Of a stretch of DNA of 20,557 nt, positions 1-7,372 are shown piece after piece. The position numbers and the translations under genes are program-made. Within the stretch, counting starts at the first letter, position 1; each line of letters opens with the position of its first letter. The stretch spans positions 63,935 through 84,491 of the forward strand of contig DDJS01000075.1 of the NCBI GenBank assembly GCA_002339165.1. The letters run 5' to 3'. Under the pieces are notes generated by a model. The model did not search any database. It saw nothing but the letters and a program-made list of their open reading frames with translations, and was not told the DNA's origin. The DNA is from Cellvibrionales bacterium UBA2618. GTDB lineage: Bacteria; Pseudomonadota; Gammaproteobacteria; Pseudomonadales; Porticoccaceae.

Positions 1-1
1 G

Positions 2-262
2 ACTGCTGCGAATTGGCACCCAACAAACCTGATTCAATTGCCGGCGCTAGCGACTCTCGAGGGCCATAGAGTTAATCCGCTCGAAAGTTCACAATATGGC
101 TCCAACGATTCTGACTGGGCGGATGCTGGAGTGGAGGTAGAAGACATTAGCCGCGTGCCGCATGGGCCATATTACCCTTGGCAGCAAGGTCGATTATTCG
201 GCCTAGAAGGAGGCTATTGTGCTATTCCAGTCGCACACAGAATTTCACTTGGTAGCCTTTAA
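2..262 (+). CDS. possible 3' end of an unknown gene (cut by left edge)
   Basis: A frame is open from the first bases of the window to a TAA stop at 260-262, about 86 codons, with no stop. The other strand is closed by frequent stops in all frames here, so this is the only coding candidate. The reading is rich in Gly, Asp, Tyr and Trp near its end (for example PHGPYYPWQQGRLFG). I recognise no family, motif, signal peptide or membrane segment. It converges on the response-regulator gene, whose stop is 43 bp further on. About 86 open codons at this base composition can arise by chance at the percent level, so it may be non-coding. An in-frame TTG at 38 has no clear ribosome binding site, so a start off the window is more likely. 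Confidence 0.35.
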   Translation, partial: TAANWHPTNLIQLPALATLEGHRVNPLESSQYGSNDSDWADAGVEVEDISRVPHGPYYPWQQGRLFGLEGGYCAIPVAHRISLGSL

Positions 263-269
263 ACTGGCG

Positions 270-291
270 AAAAAAAGACCGCTCTTAGCGG
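270..291 (-). terminator. intrinsic terminator of the response-regulator gene
   Basis: On the minus strand, CCGCT and AGCGG (279-291) form a 5-bp stem with a 3-base loop. A short gap and a run of seven T (plus-strand A at 270-276) follow. It begins about 15 bp past the stop codon of the response regulator. An alternative longer pairing with the ACCGCCC at about 299-305 is possible. Confidence 0.7.
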
Positions 292-305
292 CGCCTCACG
301 GGCGG

Positions 306-953
306 TTAGAGCCCGAGTTTTTGGCCGAGTATGGCAGCCTGAGTACGGTTGTTTAAGCCCAGACCCCGAAGCAATGCACTGACGTGCACCTTGACGGTAT
401 TTTCCGACAGGTTCAGTTGTCGAGCGACCTGTTTATTCGATCGACCTTGGGTAATGCAAGCGAGAATATCGCGCTGACGGGGCGTCATAATATCTTTAAT
501 TGACTCGATATCGGCGCCGGCATCGACGTCGTCGATCAATTTTGATACCTCTGGAATCGACTGGGTCAATCGCTCGGGAGATGACACTTTCCCCAACAGA
601 GCGCGATCGATCGCCTCAAACAGCGTACCTTTTGGTGACGACTTTGTGACAAAGCCCAACACCCCAAGATCCAAACATTTGCGGATGTGCGCGTGGCTTT
701 CAGACGCCGATAACACCACGACTGGCAATTGCGGGAAGCTGTCGCAAACCGACTCGATAAAATTGAAACCCCCACCAGCACCGGGCATAAATAGGTCTAA
801 AATGGCGATGTCGATATTTTCAGAGGTAAGAATTTTTTGAGCAGAATCGCCCGAGCTAGCTGTAGATATATTTATTTCACTGTAATGGATCAATAAGGTG
901 GTCTTTAATCCTTCGCAAACAAAGTCGTGGTCATCCACTATTAGGGCATGCAT
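306..953 (-). CDS. NarL/FixJ-type response regulator (receiver + LuxR HTH)
   Basis: Two-component transcription factor in which phosphorylation of the receiver controls DNA binding by the C-terminal helix-turn-helix. With the start chosen here (215 aa), the receiver covers about residues 1-120. It has the acidic pair D7-D8, the phosphoacceptor D53 in ILDLFMP, S82 and the conserved K104 in FVTKS. A LuxR-type HTH covers about 150-215 (MTPRQRDILACITQGRSNKQ, then SENTVKVHVS). The frame could begin at an ATG at 971, but AAGGAG at 960-965 lies 6 bases before the ATG at 953, which decides the start. No histidine kinase is visible nearby, so its partner and targets are unknown. It is followed by its own terminator and lies downstream of the rplS operon terminator, so it is probably transcribed alone from the AT-rich gap upstream. 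Confidence 0.92.
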   Translation of the reverse strand: MHALIVDDHDFVCEGLKTTLLIHYSEINISTASSGDSAQKILTSENIDIAILDLFMPGAGGGFNFIESVCDSFPQLPVVVLSASESHAHIRKCLDLGVLGFVTKSSPKGTLFEAIDRALLGKVSSPERLTQSIPEVSKLIDDVDAGADIESIKDIMTPRQRDILACITQGRSNKQVARQLNLSENTVKVHVSALLRGLGLNNRTQAAILGQKLGL

Positions 954-1069
954 CTTTTTCTCCTTGTGCATTCATCCATGCGTTGCGCACTAGATGTTAC
1001 GCTTCCAATCGATCGTGTACTTTTAAAAACTTAATAATATAACGCTAGTATAAACCTTTTTCGAATATT
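954..1069 (-). other. AT-rich upstream region of the response regulator
   Basis: The gap between the rplS-operon terminator and the regulator gene is AT-rich. On the minus strand it contains -10-like words TATACT and TATATT/TATTAT (plus-strand positions about 1036-1053), but I see no convincing -35 box at the right distance. It must hold the regulator's promoter if the upstream terminator works; I cannot say which word is used. Confidence 0.3.
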
Positions 1070-1107
1070 AAAAAAAGTCCAAAAGTAAATAAAATACTTT
1101 TGGACTT
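1070..1107 (-). terminator. intrinsic terminator of the rpsP-rimM-trmD-rplS operon
   Basis: A perfect 13-bp inverted repeat (arms 1075-1087 and 1095-1107, seven-base loop) is followed on the minus strand by a run of seven T (plus-strand A at 1070-1076, the last two inside the stem). It lies 83 bp past the rplS stop. The stem is AT-rich but long, and the orientation fits the end of the ribosomal-protein operon. Confidence 0.88.
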
Positions 1108-1110
1108 CGT

Positions 1111-1137
1111 CGAGGATGGCCGAGTCGATCCTCGGCC
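1111..1137 (-). repeat. two mutually exclusive inverted repeats in the rplS 3' region
   Basis: CGAGGAT (1111-1117) pairs with ATCCTCG (1128-1134), and GGCCGAG (1118-1124) pairs with CTCGGCC (1131-1137). Each is a perfect 7-bp stem, but they share bases, so only one can form at a time. A further 6-bp hairpin lies at 1158-1174 (GATGGA/TCCATC). These sit between the rplS stop and the terminator. Confidence 0.5.
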
Positions 1138-1189
1138 CTGCATTTGTACAAAAATCTGATGGATTGGATCCATCGACCGCAACTGCTGC

Positions 1190-1546
1190 CTACCCGAGCT
1201 TTTCCTTAATTCTCGCGGACCGTCCGGAGCGTTCGCGGAGGTAATAAAGTTTAGCGCGTCGAACCGCGCCGCGACGCTTGACTTCGATACTATCCACTAG
1301 TGGGCTATAGGTTTGGAAGGTCCTCTCTACGCCAATGCCATTCGAAATTTTACGCACCGTAAACGCCGAGTTGAGCCCACGATTGCGTTTGCCGAGCACC
1401 ACACCCTCAAATGCCTGCAATCGCTCTCGGGTACCCTCTTTGACTTTCACCTGAACGACGACCGTATCGCCCGGACTAAACGGCGGAATCTCTTTACTCA
1501 TTTGCTCTTGCTCGATCTCGGCGATCAGCGGGACTTTGTTACTCAT
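1190..1546 (-). CDS. rplS: 50S ribosomal protein L19
   Basis: Large-subunit ribosomal protein at the 30S-50S interface. The 118-aa protein carries the family's central blocks [44 protein letters not shown] and [18 protein letters not shown], close to E. coli L19 (115 aa). The frame is open further upstream to 1585, but the family starts at MSN. GAGGAG lies about 6 bases before the ATG at 1544-1546, so I place the start there. It is the last gene of rpsP-rimM-trmD-rplS, 77 bp after trmD, and is followed by the operon terminator. A small GGTGG/CCACC hairpin lies just upstream of its ribosome binding site. Confidence 0.98.
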   Translation of the reverse strand: MSNKVPLIAEIEQEQMSKEIPPFSPGDTVVVQVKVKEGTRERLQAFEGVVLGKRNRGLNSAFTVRKISNGIGVERTFQTYSPLVDSIEVKRRGAVRRAKLYYLRERSGRSARIKEKLG

Positions 1547-1572
1547 TTGTTGCTCCTCAATTCTCATTGGTT

Positions 1573-1586
1573 GGTGGCATACCACC
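1573..1586 (-). repeat. small hairpin between trmD and rplS
   Basis: GGTGG (1573-1577) and CCACC (1582-1586) form a perfect 5-bp stem with a four-base loop, about 27 bases upstream of the rplS start codon on the transcript. No T run follows, so it is not a terminator. It could help separate trmD and rplS expression, which is known to be unequal in E. coli; that role here is inference. Confidence 0.35.
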
Positions 1587-1623
1587 GGTTTTAGAGCGCT
1601 GGTCAGAGAGGATGAGCATACTG

Positions 1624-2373
1624 CTACGCATCATCTGCCAACTCATTATCAATCTCATCCATAAGCGCTTGCTGTTCACTATCTAGAATCAGCGACATCA
1701 TCAAATCCGGCCGTCGGGCCGTGGTACGCAGCAGTGATTGGCGCAAACGCCAACGCCTTATCGCTGCGTGATCACCCGACAGAAGCACTGGCGGCACTTT
1801 GACGCCAGCCACTTCCTCCGGACGAGTATAGTGCGGGCAATCCAGCAAACCCTGCGAAAAAGAATCCTGCTGTGCCGATTCAACGCGCCCTAATACTCCA
1901 GGTATCTGCCTGATAAGCGCGTCTGCAACCACCATAGCTGGGAGTTCACCGCCGCTTAATACGTAGTCCCCTATCGACCATTCCTCGTCGACTTCGAGGC
2001 GAATAAAGCGTTCATCAATACCCTCATAGCGGCCCGCGATAAAAATTATTCCGCCGCGCTCAACGCAGCGATTAACCGCCTCTTGCTGCAACAATTGCCC
2101 CTGGGGTGACAGGTAAATCACACGGTGCTGGTCTTCCCCCATCCACGCTCGAGCAGCTTCCAAAGCCTGCCGCAGCGGCTCGACCATCATCAACATACCA
2201 GGCCCGCCGCCGTAGGGCCGCGCGTCCACCGTGCGGTGTTTGTCGGTGGTGTAATCGCGCGGATTAAACGCCTCAAGCGACACCATTCCCTGCTTTACTG
2301 CCCTACCACTGACCCCAAAACCCGTCAGTGCCTCGAGCATGCCTGGGAAGAGCGTAATCACTGCAATCTTCAT
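1624..2373 (-). CDS. trmD: tRNA (guanine37-N1)-methyltransferase
   Basis: Transfers a methyl group from S-adenosylmethionine to N1 of G37 in tRNAs reading CNN and some GGN codons, preventing +1 frameshifts. The 249-aa protein is full length for the family (E. coli 255). It is a SPOUT enzyme with a trefoil knot. Visible blocks are the N-terminal [20 protein letters not shown] at 47-60, VIYLSPQGQ at 85-93, [10 protein letters not shown] at 113-122 and [17 protein letters not shown] at 131-147. R155 and D170 match the catalytic Arg and Asp of the family, and [11 protein letters not shown] follows. The start [10 protein letters not shown] aligns with known proteins. It lies 29 bp after rimM in the translation operon. 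Confidence 0.98.
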   Translation of the reverse strand: MKIAVITLFPGMLEALTGFGVSGRAVKQGMVSLEAFNPRDYTTDKHRTVDARPYGGGPGMLMMVEPLRQALEAARAWMGEDQHRVIYLSPQGQLLQQEAVNRCVERGGIIFIAGRYEGIDERFIRLEVDEEWSIGDYVLSGGELPAMVVADALIRQIPGVLGRVESAQQDSFSQGLLDCPHYTRPEEVAGVKVPPVLLSGDHAAIRRWRLRQSLLRTTARRPDLMMSLILDSEQQALMDEIDNELADDA

Positions 2374-2402
2374 AGGTCGCTACCAAGCTGCAAAAAACAC
2401 CA

Positions 2403-2957
2403 CTAAAAATCTGGATCCCACTGTACTTCTATTGTTCGCTTCTCAACATCGACCGTCGAGACATAAGCAGCAGCGTAGGGGATCAACCGCTCTCGTCGAT
2501 CGGAGTCGGCGCCATCTCCGCGCACCACCAAAACATCGTTGGCTCCGGTTGCCAATACCGACACCACCAAACCGAGCAACGTCTCGACCCCTTGGAAGTG
2601 ACTGGTCACCTGAAGACCTATCAACTCATGCCAATAATTCTCACTGGCATCGAGTTCTGGCAAACTGTCTGCAGATACGCTGATATCCAAACCGCACCAC
2701 TGGCGCGCCTGATCTCTGTCGTCGAGACCTTCTAGGTGAACTATTAACCCGTTCAGTCCTCTATGGATGACGCATTTCCAGTCGTCAACTTGAAGTTCTA
2801 CCCACTGACCACCCAGCTCTACCCACCAAGGTCGGTATTCGATCAAGGTGTCGATATGTTCAGTGTACGAACGCACTTTTAACCAACCGCGGATGCCGTG
2901 AACCGAGGTTATCCTCCCCACGACTAGACTGGGTTTCAGTGGATCACCGTCGACCAT
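2403..2957 (-). CDS. rimM: ribosome maturation factor RimM
   Basis: Assembly factor that binds ribosomal protein S19 and helps mature the 30S head and 16S rRNA. The 184-aa protein has the N-terminal RimM beta-barrel (VVGRITSVHGIRGWLKVRSY at about 12-31) and a C-terminal PRC-barrel (about 105-184). The latter contains YWHELIGLQV, NDVLVV and RLIPY, and ends WDPDF, where many relatives end in a similar D-W-D pattern. Length is typical (E. coli 182). It starts 11 bp after the rpsP stop and ends 29 bp before trmD, so it is part of the same transcript. Confidence 0.96.
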   Translation of the reverse strand: MVDGDPLKPSLVVGRITSVHGIRGWLKVRSYTEHIDTLIEYRPWWVELGGQWVELQVDDWKCVIHRGLNGLIVHLEGLDDRDQARQWCGLDISVSADSLPELDASENYWHELIGLQVTSHFQGVETLLGLVVSVLATGANDVLVVRGDGADSDRRERLIPYAAAYVSTVDVEKRTIEVQWDPDF

Positions 2958-2968
2958 AGTCTAGCGCT

Positions 2969-3220
2969 CTAAGCGGCGAGTTTTGCTGCCTCTTTGAGTA
3001 ACGCAGAGACGCGATCACTAACCTGTGCGCCCTGGCCACGCCAGTATGCCGCGCGCTCTAGGTCAACGCGCAAACGAACTTCCGCGCCTCTGGCAACCGG
3101 GTTAAAGAATCCGATACGCTCAATATAACGAGCGTCTCGCGCATTGCGAGAATCCGACACTGTGACATGATAAAATGGACGCTTTTTAGCGCCGCCGCGA
3201 GCCAATCTTATTGTTACCAT
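2969..3220 (-). CDS. rpsP: 30S ribosomal protein S16
   Basis: Small-subunit protein that stabilises the 16S rRNA body. The 83-aa sequence begins [19 protein letters not shown] and continues [20 protein letters not shown], then [10 protein letters not shown], nearly identical in pattern to E. coli S16 (82 aa). An AGGA lies about 9 bases before the ATG. It is the first gene of the rpsP-rimM-trmD-rplS operon. The 204-bp gap before it, after ffh, must hold the operon promoter. Confidence 0.98.
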   Translation of the reverse strand: MVTIRLARGGAKKRPFYHVTVSDSRNARDARYIERIGFFNPVARGAEVRLRVDLERAAYWRGQGAQVSDRVSALLKEAAKLAA

Positions 3221-3327
3221 CTACTAAAATCCTGTATTTTAACGGGCCATGATCCGCTTTCAGAGCATTTATCGATGTCGGTTGACACCTTTTAAACTCG
3301 TTACGCATAGATCGCGAAAAGCGCGGT

Positions 3328-3333
3328 ATATTA
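3328..3333 (-). promoter_or_regulatory. possible -10 box upstream of rpsP
   Basis: On the minus strand TAATAT reads at 3333-3328, about 108 bp before the rpsP start. No good -35 is seen at 16-18 bp; only a T-rich stretch is present. The rest of the 3221-3424 gap shows no coding frame that I can support. Confidence 0.25.
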
Positions 3334-3394
3334 CGCCAAACCACAACAAAAAGAAACCCTTATCTCACCACCAAACCAAGACCACCCAACCCGC

Positions 3395-3418
3395 AAAAAA
3401 CTCTTGAGTAGCCGGCTA
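3395..3418 (-). terminator. weak terminator-like element after ffh
   Basis: Just past the ffh stop, the minus strand has the perfect palindrome TAGCCGGCTA (3409-3418). ACTC-AA-GAGT (3400-3409) and six T (plus-strand A at 3395-3400) follow. The stems are short and the loop of the second is very tight, so termination efficiency is doubtful and some readthrough from ffh into rpsP is possible. Confidence 0.35.
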
Positions 3419-3424
3419 TAGCGT

Positions 3425-4813
3425 TTAGAACTTTGGCAGCCCACCCGACGGTAAGCCCCCTCCGGGAGCGCCCATGCCCGACAGACCGCGCATCATATTC
3501 TGCATCCCCTTGCCCTTCATTTTTTTCATCATCTTACCCATCTGTTTGTGTTGCTTTAACAGGCGATTAAGATCCTGGATGCTGGTGCCAGAGCCGAGCG
3601 TAATGCGCCGCTTGCGCGAACCATTGAGAATATCTGGGTTGCGCCGTTCGGCTGCCGTCATGGAATCTATAATGACTTCCATACGACCAAATTGACTGGT
3701 CACATTCGACTGCTGCGCCAGTTGCGCCATGTTGCCCATCCCCGGCAACTTGTCCATCAAACCGCTCATGCCGCCCATATCTTGCATCTGCCTGAGCTGA
3801 TCGCGCAGGTCTTCGAGATCAAACCCTTTGCCTCGAGCGACTTTACTGGCCAACTTTTGGGCCTTTTTCTTGTCGACTTTGCGCTCAACCTCTTCGATCA
3901 ACGAGAGCATGTCACCCATGCCCAAAATCCGCGAGGCTATTCGCTCCGGATAGAACGGCTCAAGCGCATCAGTCTTTTCACCGACACCGATAAACTTGAT
4001 CGGTTTTCCGGTCACCTGGCGCACCGACAGCGCGGCACCCCCGCGGGCATCACCGTCGACCTTGGTCAGAATTACACCGGTCAAGGGCAGCGCACGATCA
4101 AACGCCTGAGCGGTCACCACCGCATCCTGACCGATCATCGCATCGATCACGAACAGCGTCTCCACTGGTTTAGCCACCGCGTGAATAGAAATAATTTCCG
4201 CCATCAACTGATCATCGATGTGCAACCTCCCGGCGGTATCGATGATTAACACATCGGCAAATTGAGTCTTAGCTGCCTGCATCGCACCGGCTACGATACG
4301 CTCGGGCTTTTCACTCGCCTCACTGGGGTGAAACAATGCACCAACATCCGCTGCCAACACCTGCAACTGGGTAATAGCTGCAGGGCGATAGACATCCGCT
4401 GACACCAACATGACTTTCTTTTTTTCGCGTTCTTGGAGATAGCGAGCCAATTTCGCGACCGAGGTCGTCTTACCCGCACCTTGCAAACCGGCAACCAAGA
4501 TCACCGCGGGCGGTTGCGCGGCAAGATCGAGCGATTGGTTTTCCTCGCCCATTACGGCCACCAATTCGGCCTGAACAATTTTTAGGAACTGCTGTCCCGG
4601 GTTGAGGCTGCTCTTGACCTCCTGACCCAGCGCACGCAGGCGCACCTGTTCGACAAAGCTCTTGACCACCGGCAGCGCGACATCGGCCTCCAGCAGCGCC
4701 ATGCGCACAGCACGCAGAGTCTCCTGAATATTGCTTTCGCTGAGACTGGCCTTGCCGGATATTTTTTTCAAACTTGCGGCCAAGCGTTCACTTAAATTCT
4801 CAAACATCGCCAC
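3425..4813 (-). CDS. ffh: signal recognition particle protein Ffh (SRP54)
   Basis: GTPase that, with 4.5S RNA, binds signal sequences of nascent membrane proteins and delivers ribosomes to FtsY. The 462-aa protein has an N-terminal helical bundle (about 1-90), a GTPase domain with the P-loop GLQGAGKTTS at 109-118, the DTAGR motif near residue 193 and TKVDGDARGG near 250. The C-terminal methionine-rich M domain runs from about 330, with GSRKRRI and the MGKMMKKMKGKGMQNMM stretch. The start is a GTG at 4811-4813: GGAGGT at 4822-4827 stands 8 bases before it. An ATG two codons later (MFENL, as in E. coli) is the alternative. It is divergent from ypjD. Confidence 0.98.
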   Translation of the reverse strand: MAMFENLSERLAASLKKISGKASLSESNIQETLRAVRMALLEADVALPVVKSFVEQVRLRALGQEVKSSLNPGQQFLKIVQAELVAVMGEENQSLDLAAQPPAVILVAGLQGAGKTTSVAKLARYLQEREKKKVMLVSADVYRPAAITQLQVLAADVGALFHPSEASEKPERIVAGAMQAAKTQFADVLIIDTAGRLHIDDQLMAEIISIHAVAKPVETLFVIDAMIGQDAVVTAQAFDRALPLTGVILTKVDGDARGGAALSVRQVTGKPIKFIGVGEKTDALEPFYPERIASRILGMGDMLSLIEEVERKVDKKKAQKLASKVARGKGFDLEDLRDQLRQMQDMGGMSGLMDKLPGMGNMAQLAQQSNVTSQFGRMEVIIDSMTAAERRNPDILNGSRKRRITLGSGTSIQDLNRLLKQHKQMGKMMKKMKGKGMQNMMRGLSGMGAPGGGLPSGGLPKF

Positions 4814-4844
4814 GACGACTTACCTCCGATTCGAATTATCTATC

Positions 4845-4850
4845 ATTATA
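4845..4850 (-). promoter_or_regulatory. -10 box of a likely ffh promoter
   Basis: The minus strand reads TATAAT, a perfect -10 consensus, at 4850-4845, about 32 bp before the ffh start and just upstream of its GGAGGT site. No strong -35 stands at 16-18 bp. Confidence 0.45.
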
Positions 4851-4927
4851 CTCAAAATTTTGTCATGCACTTCACCCAGACTACGGAATATGCCACACTC
4901 AAAACCTAGCAGCGGTAGTGGCACGAC

Positions 4928-5743
4928 ATGACGACTTTGATTCCCGGCCTAATGGCGATTGCACTTTACAGCGGTGGTTTTGGATACCACTTGCTGCAGG
5001 TGCGTAGGGATCCACATTTCAATGCCCTGCGACTGCAAATTGTCACCGCACTAGCGCTGGTAGCACATACGCTCGCCGTGCTGAATTTTTTGCTACAGCC
5101 CGGGGGACTCGATCTTGGCTTATTAAAGGTCTTTGCGCTGATTTCGTTGGCAATCAATACCATGGTATTCGTCAGTGGTCTGACCAAGATTCAACACAGC
5201 CTCTATCTACTACTATTTCCCATTGCCGCAACCACCCTATTGTTTACCACCCTCTATCCAAGCAGTAAACCCGTGATGACGCTATCACATGGTATGCAAG
5301 CACACGTCATCGTGTCGATACTGGCCTATAGCCTACTGGCAATCGCCGCTCTACAGGCATTACTCATAGGTTTTCAAGATTGGCTGCTAAAAAACAAGCG
5401 TCAAAATGCGCTGATAAAAACATTGCCGCCCCTGCAAACAATGGAGCACCTACTGTTTGAAATTATTTGGGTCGGAGAGATCTTCTTAACGCTTTCTCTG
5501 ATTTCAGGATTTATTTTTTTCGATGACTTTTTTGCACAAAAGCTCCTACATAAAGTAGTTTTCAGCGTCATTGCGTGGCTATTTTATGCACTTTTACTGT
5601 GCGGCAGACACTTTTGGGGTTGGCGCGGTCGTACCGCAACAAGGCTGACATGGGCTGGTTTTCTAAGCGTTTTAATGGGCTTTATTGGCTCCAAATTTGT
5701 ACTCGAATTTATCCTCACACAGCCAGTCAGCTTAACCCTTTAA
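4928..5743 (+). CDS. ypjD: YpjD-like inner-membrane protein (CcsA/CcmC cytochrome c assembly family)
   Basis: A 271-aa multi-pass membrane protein of the CcsA-like family, whose better-known members handle haem during cytochrome c maturation; the exact role of YpjD is not established. About eight hydrophobic segments are visible, from ALYSGGFGYHLL near the N-terminus to FLSVLMGFIGSKFVLEFIL at the end. Family marks include HGMQAHVIVSILAYSLL, MEHLLFEIIWVGEIFLTLSL, the HK pair in QKLLHKVVF and the WGWRGRTATRLTWAG stretch. It lies between ffh (divergent) and corB (36 bp downstream, same strand), the usual gammaproteobacterial setting. The ATG has no strong ribosome binding site. Confidence 0.88.
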   Translation: MTTLIPGLMAIALYSGGFGYHLLQVRRDPHFNALRLQIVTALALVAHTLAVLNFLLQPGGLDLGLLKVFALISLAINTMVFVSGLTKIQHSLYLLLFPIAATTLLFTTLYPSSKPVMTLSHGMQAHVIVSILAYSLLAIAALQALLIGFQDWLLKNKRQNALIKTLPPLQTMEHLLFEIIWVGEIFLTLSLISGFIFFDDFFAQKLLHKVVFSVIAWLFYALLLCGRHFWGWRGRTATRLTWAGFLSVLMGFIGSKFVLEFILTQPVSLTL

Positions 5744-5779
5744 AAAAGTCTATTGCCAAAAGACATCAACTGATACACC

Positions 5780-7090
5780 ATGGTGGGCCTAAAATTTACA
5801 GGCCACGCATACTTGGACGCTGCCAACCCTTGGGTCCTTTGGACAACACTGGTCATACTTTTGCTGATTTCAGCATTCTTTTCCGGCTCAGAAACCGGCA
5901 TGATGTCGCTCAATCGCTATCGACTCCGCCATCAGAGTAAAAAAAGCGCCGGCGCTCGAAGAGCCGCTAAACTGCTTGCCAAACCGGACAAACTGATTGG
6001 CCTGATCCTAATCGGCAACAACGCAGTCAATATCCTCGCCGCTATCATTGCCAATATGCTGGCGGTTCTCTACGTCGGTCCCGCCGCCGCACCCTGGGTA
6101 GCAACCGCCACCTTAACGATCTTGGTCCTGGTGTTTTCAGAGGTGACCCCGAAGAGCATTGCCGCGCAGAACCCTGAGTGGTTTGCATTTAAAGCCAGTC
6201 ATCTTTTGAAGCCGATGTTGCAAGTGCTATCACCGCTAGTATGGATGATCAACCAACTGACCAACAGCCTGATCAGTCTTCTCGGATTTGACCCCAACAA
6301 GAACCGCGACGATGGACTGGATACCGAAGAATTAAAGTCGTTAGTCGACAGCTCCGGTCATAAGATATCGGACAACCATCAGCGGATGTTGAAGGGCATT
6401 TTAGATTTAGAAAACGTCACCGTCGAGGATATAATGATACCGCGTACCGAAGTCGTCGGACTCGATCTGGAGAGTCCGATAGACGACTTAATGTCGCAGA
6501 TATTTGCATCTGAGTACAGCCGCTTGCCCGTCTATGACGGCGACATTAACAATGTCGTTGGATTATTTCAGGTGCGCAAGGGTCACCACCTGCTGCGATC
6601 AGAGACGCTAACGCACAATGCCATTAAACGCTTTTCAGAGGAGCCCTATTTTATTCCGGAGAGCACTAGCCTGACCACGCAACTGCTCAATTTTCAAAAA
6701 ACCCACCGCCGGTTCGCAATTGTTGTCGACGAATACGGCGAGGTTCAGGGTTTGGTCACGCTGGAAGATATTCTTGAGGAAATCGTCGGTGATTTCACCA
6801 GCCACGCCGCCAATCAAGACCATGATATCGTCGTGCATCGCGATGGGGGCTACCTAATAGACGGCGCTGCAACCATCCGCGACATCAATAAGTCGACGGG
6901 TTGGAGCCTACCCACCGACGGACCGAAGACGCTCAACGGACTGGCGCTAGAACAGTTGGAACGGATGCCAGACGGCAATGTGAGTTTTCGGGTCGACCGC
7001 TATCGATTCGAAACCGAGGAATACAATACCGTCATGATTACCAAGTTTGTCGGCGTCTGCCTCGAGGTCGAGGAGACCGAAGAGCCATAA
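5780..7090 (+). CDS. corB: CNNM/CorC-HlyC family membrane protein (CorB/YfjD-like)
   Basis: Membrane protein of the DUF21-CBS-CorC_HlyC type, linked to Mg2+/Co2+ transport in bacteria and related to CNNM proteins. The 436-aa sequence has a DUF21 membrane domain (about 1-190) with LISAFFSGSETGMMSLNRYR and the FSEVTPKSIAAQNP motif. A CBS pair follows (about 210-335; EDIMIPRTEVV, then FAIVVDEYGEVQGLVTLEDI), then a C-terminal CorC_HlyC domain (about 345-430). The ATG at 5780 lacks a clear ribosome binding site. An in-frame TTG at 5813 (giving MDAANPW) matches family N-termini better in length and is a real alternative. It is 36 bp after ypjD, so probably co-transcribed. Ion specificity cannot be read from sequence. 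Confidence 0.92.
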   Translation: MVGLKFTGHAYLDAANPWVLWTTLVILLLISAFFSGSETGMMSLNRYRLRHQSKKSAGARRAAKLLAKPDKLIGLILIGNNAVNILAAIIANMLAVLYVGPAAAPWVATATLTILVLVFSEVTPKSIAAQNPEWFAFKASHLLKPMLQVLSPLVWMINQLTNSLISLLGFDPNKNRDDGLDTEELKSLVDSSGHKISDNHQRMLKGILDLENVTVEDIMIPRTEVVGLDLESPIDDLMSQIFASEYSRLPVYDGDINNVVGLFQVRKGHHLLRSETLTHNAIKRFSEEPYFIPESTSLTTQLLNFQKTHRRFAIVVDEYGEVQGLVTLEDILEEIVGDFTSHAANQDHDIVVHRDGGYLIDGAATIRDINKSTGWSLPTDGPKTLNGLALEQLERMPDGNVSFRVDRYRFETEEYNTVMITKFVGVCLEVEETEEP

Positions 7091-7183
7091 AAGGTACGCA
7101 AACACCCACTGGATCAGGCCGCAGCCTCGCTACGAGAGAGAATTTTTAATCGGCCGGTTCGCACCAGCAGCGCGCAATAGAGC

Positions 7184-7372
7184 CTAGAGCGATTGGCGGT
7201 CGCGCACTTCGCGTTCGCTGCACAGCGCCAACACCTCCCGCCGACCGGCATTATCGAGGCCCCGCCACTGAAAGATTTCATGGCTCGTTCTAAAACAGCC
7301 GACGCAAATATTGTCCGCATTCAAGGTACAAATCCCCGAACAGGGTGAGACCACCGGCTGCTCGTTTATCAC
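7184..7372 (-). CDS. DUF1289 family four-cysteine small protein
   Basis: A 62-aa protein of the DUF1289 family, which has no settled function. The family signature is clear: SPCSGICTLNADNICVGC with cysteines 11, 15, 23 and 26, then FRTSHEI and QWRGLDNAGRREVL. The spacing suggests binding of a metal or Fe-S cluster, which is inference. I place the start at a GTG at 7370-7372: GGAGGT lies 6 bases before it, and it overlaps the TGA stop of the carbonic-anhydrase-like gene as GTGA. An upstream TTG at 7390 in the same frame has worse support. The overlap implies translational coupling to that gene. Confidence 0.85.
   Translation of the reverse strand: MINEQPVVSPCSGICTLNADNICVGCFRTSHEIFQWRGLDNAGRREVLALCSEREVRDRQSL

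Noticed and set aside
1547..1585. 13-codon upstream extension of rplS
   Set aside because: It covers the ribosome binding site of the conserved MSN start and has no counterpart in L19 proteins.
3275..3310. Plus-strand TTGACA near 3281 as a promoter
   Set aside because: No acceptable -10 stands at 16-18 bp, and it would read only antisense into ffh.
3692..4249. 185-codon plus-strand frame inside ffh
   Set aside because: Antisense shadow of the Ffh GTPase and M domains, with low-complexity His/Arg-rich reading.
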